NCBI GenBank assembly: GCA_031549195.1
Contig: JAVBQF010000044.1
Span: 1-41,093 of the forward strand
DNA length: 41,093 bases
Direction of reading: 5' to 3'
From: JAVBQF01 sp031549195
GTDB lineage: Bacteria; Bacillota_I; Bacilli_A; RF39; UBA660
Positions 16,488 through 22,944 of this stretch are shown piece by piece. A program made the position numbers and the translations under genes. Every line of letters begins with the position of its first letter. Positions within the stretch are counted from its first letter, which is position 1. The notes below the pieces were generated by a model. The model was given only the letters and a program-made list of their open reading frames with translations. It was not told the origin of the DNA and did not search any database.

Positions 16488-18242
16488 TTATTCTGTAACT
16501 TCTTCTATAGTTTCTTCAACTGGCTCATTATCTATTGGTGTTTCTTCTTCCTTTGGTTTTTCAGTCAGAAGTGGTTCTTCCTTCGGTACCTCTACAACAA
16601 CTGGTACTTGTGTGATTACAAGAGGTGCTGGTATCAACACTGGTGCAGGAATCGTTATAGTTACTTCAACTACTGCTCTAAACACTGTTGTTGTCCCAAT
16701 AAGTTCAATTACTTCGCTTGTTGTTGAATCATATTCTTTACTGAAGTTATTTCCATCAATTCTAGTCCATCCAGCAGGCACGTATGCATCATCAATATCT
16801 TCTGTTGTAGATATTGTTACTGTAACATTACCTGTTACTGGATCTGGTTCACTATATGTTACTAAACTAGAATCAAATAGTATATTTACTTTTACTTTAA
16901 AGCTTCCATTTATTATTAGATCTGGATTATCTACATATGTAATTTTATATCCAATCCATCCTTCAAAGTTGTCTGTATATATTTTTTCATATACATGGAA
17001 TCCATTTTCTAATCCAACATAATTCCATCCTTCAACTTTATCAGCATCTATTGTAATTGGATCAATAGCTGTAACAATTACTTTTACTTTGTTAGCAACA
17101 ATCTTTTCAATAGTAACCGTAACGTCTTTTGTCGGATCTTCTGGGTTTGGTGTTACGACATCAACTGGATCAAGGATTGGATCCGTATCTACTATCGTAT
17201 TAATGCAATTAACCAACACTTCAACTTCAACCATATTTCCAGCTTCATCACCAAGTAACAACTTTTCTTCTCCATTAGCAACAAATTCTTTTGTTAGTGT
17301 TAACCTATCATCTGATAATGTCCATTCAGTTTCTGGAACTGTGTATAGTGGTTTATCCGATGTAATAGTTACCATCACAGTATTTGGTGTAACAGCTGTA
17401 CCATCAGGTGTATAATCAACTGTTATTGTTGGCATTAAAGCATCAATTGTAAAATTAATTGTTGTTGTTAATCCATTCACATCAGTAACGATCAACTCAT
17501 AACTATGTATTTCTCCTGCAACAGCAGCAATTAAAGAACCATCATAAGGTTGTCCATTAAGTGTTGCAGTATATAAAGATGCATCCCAAATTACTGGGGT
17601 TACATCACTACTTGTCAACAATCCATCACTGACACCTGTAACAGTTGGTGCTTTTGTATCCACAAAAGTAACAATCTGACTCTTCGTTTCCACTCTGCCA
17701 TCACTATACACCATTGTATAAGTGATTCTATATTGACCAACTAAATTAGAATCTAGGCTTGAAACCGCTACAAATTCATCATCCACATTTGCTCTAAATT
17801 CATAAGATAAAATCGCATATATTCTTTTACCATTTTCTTCTACATATGGAACACTTAAGTTGAAGTCATCTCCAGCTTCATTTGTAGAAGAAATGATTGG
17901 AAGATTAAAAGTTAATTTAGTATTTGTATTATTAATTACAACTACTACATTATTAGAAGAACCATTATTGGTATTTGTATCTTCCTCTTCTTTTTCGTCA
18001 TCCTTTTTGTCATCATCTTCTTTTTTACCATCGTCTTTTTTATCGTCATCTTTTTCTTCCGTATCTTTGTTATCCTTACTATTTTCATAATTTCTAAAAA
18101 TAGCAAATCCACCTACTAAAAGAATAAGGACTAAAATAACCGCTATTATTTTCCACCAGTTTGATGATTCTTCTTCAATATTAAAATCATTATCCGGCAT
18201 AGCAGTTTTCGCTACATGCTTTGCATTATTTTCTTTTTTCAT
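16488..18242 (-). CDS. large membrane-anchored surface protein, unknown function
   Basis: A 584-residue protein not recognised as a whole. After a short cytoplasmic end there is one membrane helix (about 33-52, WKIIAVILVLILLVGGFAIF), then a spacer of about 45 residues made almost only of Lys, Asp and Glu, then several Ig-like beta-sandwich segments (for example VVSFVDTKAPTVTGVSDG-type starts with a D-x-x-A/x-P pattern) and a Pro/Val/Glu-rich tail. There is no LPXTG sorting signal. The start is ATG 18242, after GGGGGAG; frames upstream to 18284 lack a ribosome site. It sits between spoIVFB and sigK, so a role in the spore or mother-cell envelope is possible but unproven. Confidence 0.75.
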   Translation of the reverse strand: MKKENNAKHVAKTAMPDNDFNIEEESSNWWKIIAVILVLILLVGGFAIFRNYENSKDNKDTEEKDDDKKDDGKKEDDDKKDDEKEEEDTNTNNGSSNNVVVVINNTNTKLTFNLPIISSTNEAGDDFNLSVPYVEENGKRIYAILSYEFRANVDDEFVAVSSLDSNLVGQYRITYTMVYSDGRVETKSQIVTFVDTKAPTVTGVSDGLLTSSDVTPVIWDASLYTATLNGQPYDGSLIAAVAGEIHSYELIVTDVNGLTTTINFTIDALMPTITVDYTPDGTAVTPNTVMVTITSDKPLYTVPETEWTLSDDRLTLTKEFVANGEEKLLLGDEAGNMVEVEVLVNCINTIVDTDPILDPVDVVTPNPEDPTKDVTVTIEKIVANKVKVIVTAIDPITIDADKVEGWNYVGLENGFHVYEKIYTDNFEGWIGYKITYVDNPDLIINGSFKVKVNILFDSSLVTYSEPDPVTGNVTVTISTTEDIDDAYVPAGWTRIDGNNFSKEYDSTTSEVIELIGTTTVFRAVVEVTITIPAPVLIPAPLVITQVPVVVEVPKEEPLLTEKPKEEETPIDNEPVEETIEEVTE

Positions 18243-18283
18243 ATATATCTCCCCCAACCATATTTTCATAGTGTTACAAAACA

Positions 18284-18313
18284 AGTTTATCAGAGTGTAT
18301 ATATAAAAGTCAA
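18284..18313 (-). promoter_or_regulatory. possible sigma-A promoter of the surface-protein gene
   Basis: Minus-strand TTGACT (18308-18313), 18 bases, TAAACT (18284-18289), just after the spoIVFB stop. The -35 is good and the -10 weak. Confidence 0.4.
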
Positions 18314-18326
18314 TTAACTTTACAGT

Positions 18327-19076
18327 TTATTTACGAATATTGTATCTTTTTGTCAAGTACTCCTTTTCAGTATAATATATATTCTTTTCCTTGATAATAT
18401 GTTTTGTATCTCTTATCATATTATCAATATTTTTTATTGTTTTATTTTTTTTAAAATTGTACTTCTTAAGATATCTTTCAAGTAAAAATTTATTAAAATA
18501 ATAACCAATCTTTCTGTGTTCCTCGATTAGCTTAAAAAGAACTAATAGTCCAATCATAGCCATGTTTAAAGAATTGAGCTTATCATAAAAGTTTACCCCA
18601 ATAAATAGCAATACAACATAAGAAATAATCATTGTAATTTTAAAACTATTGAGATAAGAAAATTTACAGGAAAACATTATATTAATTAATTTGCCACCAT
18701 CCAATGGATAAATGGGTAACAAATTAAAAAGTAATATTGAATAATGGAATACTGTAAAGTCACTTATAAATATATTTTTAAATATAAAATAATATATTAT
18801 TTGAAATACTGGCCCCATTAAAAGAATCATAAACTCTTCTTTCAACGGTCTATTGATATCTTCATTAAACTTAGAATATCCACCATATGGATAAATATAT
18901 ATTTTGTCTATATTCCAGCCATAATACTTTGCAGTCAAAAAATGACCTAATTCATGAACTAAAATAATACTTAAATATAATAATGTTATCTTAAATACTC
19001 CTGTTATAACAGTAAAAAAAAGAATTGTGATAGTGATAGGATGTATATATACCGTACTAAATATAGTCTTTATAAT
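18327..19076 (-). CDS. spoIVFB: SpoIVFB, intramembrane metalloprotease for pro-sigma-K (probable ATT start)
   Basis: A site-2 (M50) membrane protease that removes the sigma-K pro-sequence in the mother cell. With the frame opened upstream the product is 249 residues: HELGH (His41, Glu42, His45) supplies the zinc site and NLLPIYPLDGGKL (Asp126) the third ligand. The NRPLKEEF and LLERY phrases also match Bacillus SpoIVFB. No ATG, GTG or TTG occurs between the in-frame stop at 19077-19079 and the HELGH motif; the first start-capable codon, TTG at 18938, is just after HELGH and would give a dead protein. ATT at 19074-19076 follows AAAGGAAAG and gives a distance to HELGH within two residues of the Bacillus protein. 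It overlaps spoIVFA by 20 bases. A sequencing error is the main alternative. Confidence 0.8.
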   Translation of the reverse strand: MIKTIFSTVYIHPITITILFFTVITGVFKITLLYLSIILVHELGHFLTAKYYGWNIDKIYIYPYGGYSKFNEDINRPLKEEFMILLMGPVFQIIYYFIFKNIFISDFTVFHYSILLFNLLPIYPLDGGKLINIMFSCKFSYLNSFKITMIISYVVLLFIGVNFYDKLNSLNMAMIGLLVLFKLIEEHRKIGYYFNKFLLERYLKKYNFKKNKTIKNIDNMIRDTKHIIKEKNIYYTEKEYLTKRYNIRK

Positions 19077-19659
19077 CTAGATACTTTCCTTTACTTTGAA
19101 ATACCATATAAAGTTTATTATCTAGAACTTCACCTAGTAACTTTCCTTTTTCTACATAATCATATATTTTAATATCGCCAACAGTAACATTACCATATAA
19201 AACATCTATCCCATCTGTTTGCTGAACAATAATACACCTACCATATTCTTCTTTTTCACCAATAAAGACAACAATTCCATTTTCTAGTACAGGCACTAAA
19301 TAGCTATTTGCAACGTTAAGTACTGCACCATCTTTGTAAAGGCTGATATCATTGTAAACTAGTTTTTCACTAAATACAGGAACCTCTTCTGGTACAATAC
19401 CTTCAAAAGGAAGAATATTACCAAAATATTCTTTATATAACTTATTAATAGACGCAAAAGAGAAGTTGCTTTCATAGACTTTTTTATAAACACTTTCTTT
19501 ATATTCAGGATGCATTTTTAAAACAATTAATAATGATACAAACATAATTGCGCATATTAAAATCTTACTAATATATATCTTAATATACTTTTTCATATTA
19601 CTTGATTCTTTTTTATTTTGATTTTTATTTAAATACTTATTTATGCTTTTATATTCCAT
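19057..19659 (-). CDS. spoIVFA: SpoIVFA-like partner of SpoIVFB
   Basis: A 200-residue single-pass membrane protein. A basic cytoplasmic end is followed by a membrane helix at about 32-50. The C-terminal part (about 120-200) resembles a LytM/M23 fold (ENGIVVFIGEKEEYGRCIIV, then VEKGKLLGEV), but the zinc ligands are missing: Gln replaces the His in IIVQQTDG and the HxH motif reads YGN. This inactive-fold pattern is typical of SpoIVFA, which holds SpoIVFB inactive until the forespore signals. The position immediately before spoIVFB and after mreD matches Bacillus, except that minC and minD are absent. The ATG follows GAGGGA, which also forms the arm of a terminator-like hairpin. Confidence 0.82.
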   Translation of the reverse strand: MEYKSINKYLNKNQNKKESSNMKKYIKIYISKILICAIMFVSLLIVLKMHPEYKESVYKKVYESNFSFASINKLYKEYFGNILPFEGIVPEEVPVFSEKLVYNDISLYKDGAVLNVANSYLVPVLENGIVVFIGEKEEYGRCIIVQQTDGIDVLYGNVTVGDIKIYDYVEKGKLLGEVLDNKLYMVFQSKGKYLDYKDYI

Positions 19660-19692
19660 AAAAAATCCCTCAATAATTTATATTAGGGATTT
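19659..19692 (-). terminator. terminator-like hairpin covering the spoIVFA ribosome site
   Basis: Minus-strand stem AAATCCCT/AGGGATTT (19685-19692 with 19663-19670), extended by 3-4 A-T pairs beyond one bulged base, followed by a T-run that touches the spoIVFA ATG. The 3' arm is also the GAGGGA ribosome site. The 5' arm contains the mreD stop region. Confidence 0.65.
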
Positions 19693-20174
19693 CTATATTT
19701 TAGAACTATTAAAGTTACATAATATAAAATAATACTATAAACTGTATTTAATACTATAGAATATTTTAACTTGTAAGATAAAGTATATATATCAAATGAT
19801 ATATACCTCATAAAAACTAATATCAAATAGAAAACTATATCATATATTATTACTATTAATATTGTTTTTAAAACGGATATAATTATAGATTCATTCTTAT
19901 ATTGACAACTTATATATGTAAGATATGCCACAATAGAGAAAAGAATTAGTGCCAGGGAAATATTATTTAAAATTAAAGCACCATAAATAATAGCTGTTAC
20001 TAATACTAATTTAATATACCTTTTGTCTTCACTAAACAGTCTATATACTAAAGATAATGTAACAATAGTGAACATTGGATAAAATAGGGTTATATTATTC
20101 ATTTGATAACCAAATATATTTAAAATCAATATGTCTAAAATTATAGACAATATTACTAGTAAGTATCCTATCAT
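19683..20174 (-). CDS. mreD: MreD, rod-shape membrane protein
   Basis: A 163-residue, highly hydrophobic protein with about five or six membrane helices and few conserved residues, as is usual for MreD. The assignment comes mainly from length, topology and position directly after mreC (one base between stop and start). MreD works with MreC and MreB to guide lateral wall synthesis. No mreB lies in this window. ATG 20174 follows AGAGG. The gene stop lies inside the hairpin that separates it from spoIVFA. Confidence 0.85.
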   Translation of the reverse strand: MIGYLLVILSIILDILILNIFGYQMNNITLFYPMFTIVTLSLVYRLFSEDKRYIKLVLVTAIIYGALILNNISLALILFSIVAYLTYISCQYKNESIIISVLKTILIVIIYDIVFYLILVFMRYISFDIYTLSYKLKYSIVLNTVYSIILYYVTLIVLKYRNP

Positions 20175-20175
20175 A

Positions 20176-20925
20176 TTAGCCTCTTTTCAATACCGATACA
20201 TATCTAAAATTATCAATATTACTACTTAGCTTAATATAGGCAACTTTACTACTTCCATAATTATCCTCTGTTACTTTTACTACATTCCCAATTATAATTC
20301 CTTTTGGAAACTTTTCACTTAATCCTGATGTTTCTACTATATCCCCTATTGCTATATTATAATCATTTGGAATACCTGTTACTATTAAATTATTGTTAGA
20401 ATCAGTACTTAATACCTTATTTGTTACCTTATCCTTACTTTTTAAAGTAACAGATATCTTATTTGTAATACTGTTACTTGTTATTAATTTTACTGTGGCA
20501 CTATATTTGGATACTTTATCAATACTACCGATTAATCCACCACTGGTTATTACCGCCATATCTTCTTCTATACCATCATCGGTTCCCTTATTAATCGTTA
20601 AAGTATTGAACCAATAAGAAGTATTTCTTTCTATCACAGTACCATTAATAATAGCAAATTCATTTAACGATTCTGTTATCTTAAGTAAGTTTTTTAATTC
20701 AGTATTTTCTTCAACTAATTCATTATTTAAGTTATTACTAACATAATCATATGAATCAATCCTATGAAAGGCATAATAGAATAAATCTTTAATCGGGGAC
20801 TCTATATTAATATTATTATATAAAGTTAAGTATGTAAGCACTAATAAGATTATCAATGATCCCATTACCCAATATTTACTAGTATTATTATAATATCTTT
20901 TTCTACCATTTAATTTTCTCTTCAA
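20176..20925 (-). CDS. mreC: MreC, rod-shape protein
   Basis: A 249-residue bitopic protein of the elongation machinery. A basic end is followed by a membrane helix (about 19-39), then a short coiled coil (about 60-85, NNLNNELVEENTELKNLLKI) and the paired beta domains with the family phrases GTVIERNTSYWFNTLTINKG, GIEEDMAVITSGGLIGSI and SEKFPKGIIIGNV. The start codon is TTG at 20925 with AGGTG upstream overlapping the radC stop. It is followed at once by mreD. Confidence 0.93.
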   Translation of the reverse strand: MKRKLNGRKRYYNNTSKYWVMGSLIILLVLTYLTLYNNINIESPIKDLFYYAFHRIDSYDYVSNNLNNELVEENTELKNLLKITESLNEFAIINGTVIERNTSYWFNTLTINKGTDDGIEEDMAVITSGGLIGSIDKVSKYSATVKLITSNSITNKISVTLKSKDKVTNKVLSTDSNNNLIVTGIPNDYNIAIGDIVETSGLSEKFPKGIIIGNVVKVTEDNYGSSKVAYIKLSSNIDNFRYVSVLKRG

Positions 20926-20933
20926 AATATCAC

Positions 20934-21620
20934 CTACATATTTCCTATTCTTCCATTATCAGAAAAACTATAATAATTATTATTTCCAACTATTATATGA
21001 TCTAATACAGGAATATTTTGAATTTTTCCAATTTCTACTAAAGCATTTGTAAGTATAATATCTTCTGAAGATGGTGTTGTATCCCCACTTGGATGATTAT
21101 GAATACATATTATACTAGACGCTGACAAAAGATAAGCATATTTAAATATTTCTCTTGGATGAACAACACTTCTGTTAATAGTACCCATAAATAGTAATCT
21201 CCTTTCTATTAATGTTTGTTTATTATTAAAATAAAGACAATAAAAACATTCTTGTTTTTTATCTTTAAATAAGTATTTAGAGTTATCATATATTTCTTTT
21301 GGTGAAGTCAATTTCTTTTTTAGAGATAATTCTACTTCTAAATATACTCTTCTACCAATCTCTATTACCGTAACTAATTCAATAGCTTTTACTTTTCCTA
21401 TACCATCTATTTCTAATAATTTGTTTACAGTTATATCTTTTAAGTTGTTTAATCCCTCGATTGATTCTATTATAGAAAGTGCAATATCCCTAGCTGATTT
21501 GTTTTTTGTTCCAGTTCTTATTATTATTGCCAATAATTCTTCATTTGATAATCTATCAACACCATATTTTATTAGCCGTTCCCTTGGTCTTTCTTCTATT
21601 GGAATTTGCTTTATCTTCAT
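20934..21620 (-). CDS. radC: RadC family JAB/MPN-domain protein
   Basis: A 228-residue protein. The N-terminal half has a helix-hairpin-helix (LLEIDGIGKVKAIELV) and the opening RPRERLIKYGVDRLSNEELL. The C-terminal half is the JAB metalloprotease-like domain with HNHPSGDTTPSSED. Despite the name, a repair role is not established. In Bacillus radC (ysxA) also lies just before the mre genes. ATG 21620 follows AGAGG; the longer frame to GTG 21650 has no ribosome site. Confidence 0.94.
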   Translation of the reverse strand: MKIKQIPIEERPRERLIKYGVDRLSNEELLAIIIRTGTKNKSARDIALSIIESIEGLNNLKDITVNKLLEIDGIGKVKAIELVTVIEIGRRVYLEVELSLKKKLTSPKEIYDNSKYLFKDKKQECFYCLYFNNKQTLIERRLLFMGTINRSVVHPREIFKYAYLLSASSIICIHNHPSGDTTPSSEDIILTNALVEIGKIQNIPVLDHIIVGNNNYYSFSDNGRIGNM

Positions 21621-21654
21621 AATTACCTCTTTATAGTAATTATTACACAAACAA

Positions 21655-22104
21655 CTATCTGTTTCCTAAGACCATCTCTTCATAATCAGATAAAGCTGTC
21701 TCATTTATTGATTTTATATCTTCAAAATCATCAACCCCTGATATTAAAACATCATATTGTTCTAAATTACTAACAAATTCAACGTTTTCAATAATTGTTG
21801 GTTTAATGTAAACATCCATCTCACTATTTGCATATAAGCTCTTTATCTTATCAGCATTAATTCTGTTTCTAGTAATTCCTAAATATAAATAATATTTATT
21901 ACCATCCTCAACAACTAAATACTTATCCAACTTTTTAATAGCATTATCAAGTGCTGTTCTAGTTGCATAAACACCACCTTGAATAATATAAGTATTATAG
22001 TTATCTTTTTCTAGGTTATCTTTGTAATTACTATAAACTATTTGAGCTCCTATAAAGCCTAGAACTATTGATACAATAAGAGGTATTATTAAATTCTTTT
22101 TCAT
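21655..22104 (-). CDS. SPOR-domain membrane protein, SpoIIB-like by position
   Basis: A 149-residue bitopic protein: membrane helix at 5-24 and a C-terminal SPOR-type domain (about 38-105: YIIQGGVYATRTALDNAIKK, then GNKYYLYLGITRNR and MDVYIKP). SPOR domains bind denuded septal peptidoglycan. In Bacillus, spoIIB, a SPOR protein that helps septal wall dissolution during engulfment, lies upstream of maf and radC; here this gene lies directly upstream of radC without maf. That synteny suggests a SpoIIB counterpart, but the protein is much shorter. It has a good promoter and begins the operon. Confidence 0.75.
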   Translation of the reverse strand: MKKNLIIPLIVSIVLGFIGAQIVYSNYKDNLEKDNYNTYIIQGGVYATRTALDNAIKKLDKYLVVEDGNKYYLYLGITRNRINADKIKSLYANSEMDVYIKPTIIENVEFVSNLEQYDVLISGVDDFEDIKSINETALSDYEEMVLGNR

Positions 22105-22124
22105 ATTATCACCAATTATATTTT

Positions 22125-22152
22125 ATTATAAATGAATGTTGTATTTTGTCGA
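22125..22152 (-). promoter_or_regulatory. sigma-A promoter of SPOR-radC-mreCD operon
   Basis: Minus-strand TCGACA (22147-22152), 16 bases, TATAAT (22125-22130), about 20 bases before the SPOR gene ATG. Confidence 0.7.
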
Positions 22153-22156
22153 ATAA

Positions 22157-22185
22157 AAGAAAAAAGCTTTAATTAAAGCTTTTCT
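22157..22185 (-). terminator. intrinsic terminator of GIY-YIG-like gene
   Basis: Perfect palindrome AAAAGCTTT/AAAGCTTTT with an AATT loop (22162-22183) and T-run on the minus strand. The stop codon of the gene lies in the loop. Confidence 0.85.
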
Positions 22186-22529
22186 TTGTTATAACCTTTT
22201 TCTCCATATGGCCTCATCATATCTAACCATTCTTTTTCCATCTTTTTAAGTTCCATTTTAGGGTTTGAAAATTCACTAATATCCTTTTGCTCTAGTACTT
22301 CATATGAAAAAGCATCTTTTCCATATTTATTCCAATCTTCTTGTAGCGGCATGTTATGATGAAATCCAGAATCTAAATGCATCTGAACTAACATCCATCT
22401 ATTTTTTAGATTTGTAAAAGAATCTACAAATACTTTTCCATTTTCTTTATTAGTTATCTTGAATACACCCATATAGGTCTTTATTTGCTGAAATTTTAAT
22501 TTCAACTCTTTTCTTCTATCATTATCCAT
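22173..22529 (-). CDS. GIY-YIG-like nuclease family protein
   Basis: A 118-residue protein resembling a small GIY-YIG family found in Firmicutes. The first strand reads YMGVFKITNKENGKVFVDSF, so both the GIY and YIG tripeptides are degenerate (MGVF and VFVD in their places). The later NLKNRW helix and HNMPLQEDWNKYGKDAFSYEVLE segment are typical, with a conserved Trp, Asn/Asp and terminal Glu. Nuclease activity is uncertain. A promoter with extended -10 precedes it immediately after the zinc-ribbon terminator, and its own terminator overlaps its stop, so it is a single-gene unit. Confidence 0.75.
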   Translation of the reverse strand: MDNDRRKELKLKFQQIKTYMGVFKITNKENGKVFVDSFTNLKNRWMLVQMHLDSGFHHNMPLQEDWNKYGKDAFSYEVLEQKDISEFSNPKMELKKMEKEWLDMMRPYGEKGYNKEKL

Positions 22530-22546
22530 AAAGATCTCCCAATTGA

Positions 22547-22575
22547 ATTATAACACAAAAAAAGAAAGTTCTAAA
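22547..22575 (-). promoter_or_regulatory. extended -10 promoter of GIY-YIG-like gene
   Basis: Minus-strand TGTTATAAT (TATAAT at 22547-22552), with TTTAGA 17 bases upstream. The -35 lies inside the preceding terminator. Confidence 0.55.
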
Positions 22576-22583
22576 ACTTTCTA
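22557..22583 (-). terminator. intrinsic terminator of zinc-ribbon gene
   Basis: Minus-strand stem AGAAAGTT/AACTTTCT (8 bp, 22563-22582) with a 4-nt loop, followed by a seven-base T-run. Confidence 0.85.
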
Positions 22584-22603
22584 ATTCATCATATTTTTAA
22601 CGA

Positions 22604-22780
22604 TTATCTTCTATCGTCATTATTTCTTCTGTTGCTAGATTTCTTTGCATCACGACAAGGTTTACATCTTTTTGGTTCATTTGTAAAACCTTTTTCTGCA
22701 TAGAATTCTTGTTCTTTAACAGTGAAAACGAATTCAGTTCCACAGTCACAACATTTGATTGTCTTATCTTTTAATTCCAT
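22604..22780 (-). CDS. small zinc-ribbon protein (zf-trcl type)
   Basis: A 58-residue protein. It begins MELKDKTIKCCDCGTEFVF, then has EQEFYAEKGFTNEPKRCKPC and a basic Ser/Arg/Asn tail. Two Cys-x-x-Cys pairs (CxxC near residues 10-13 and 39-42) form a zinc ribbon, and the phrase EFYAEKGFxNEPKRC is characteristic of a widespread but functionally unassigned small family. The ATG at 22780 follows GGAGGGAAGA. It has its own promoter, a leader of about 109 bases, and its own terminator. Function unknown; nucleic-acid binding is only a guess. Confidence 0.85.
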   Translation of the reverse strand: MELKDKTIKCCDCGTEFVFTVKEQEFYAEKGFTNEPKRCKPCRDAKKSSNRRNNDDRR

Positions 22781-22895
22781 CTTTCTTCCCTCCTTAATTA
22801 AATTATTGGATCTTGCTACCTAATTACCTTTTCTTTAATTAAAATAAGAGAGAATAAATAGAAATATTAAGTCCAGTGAATATATCACGAAATTA

Positions 22896-22924
22896 ATTAT
22901 AGCACACCAGTATATTTTATGCAA
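22896..22924 (-). promoter_or_regulatory. promoter of zinc-ribbon gene
   Basis: Minus-strand TTGCAT (22919-22924), 17 bases, TATAAT (22896-22901) preceded by TGC, so both -35 and extended -10 are present. The expected start is near 22889, leaving a leader of roughly 109 bases. Confidence 0.7.
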
Positions 22925-22944
22925 CAAATATATTTTAAATGTTA

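Noticed and set aside
16387..17415. Plus-strand open frames opposite the surface-protein gene (also at 13024, 13333, 17860)
   Set aside because: They are antisense shadows of low-complexity Ser/Thr/Val-rich character without ribosome sites or promoters.
17980..18070. Tandem repeat or CRISPR-like array in the surface-protein gene
   Set aside because: The repeated appearance comes from Lys/Asp/Glu codons of the spacer; there are no equal spacers or conserved repeat units.
18327..18938. SpoIVFB as a 203-residue protein starting at TTG 18938
   Set aside because: This version lacks HELGH and the first membrane segment, and has no ribosome site; the frame continues upstream with clear homology.
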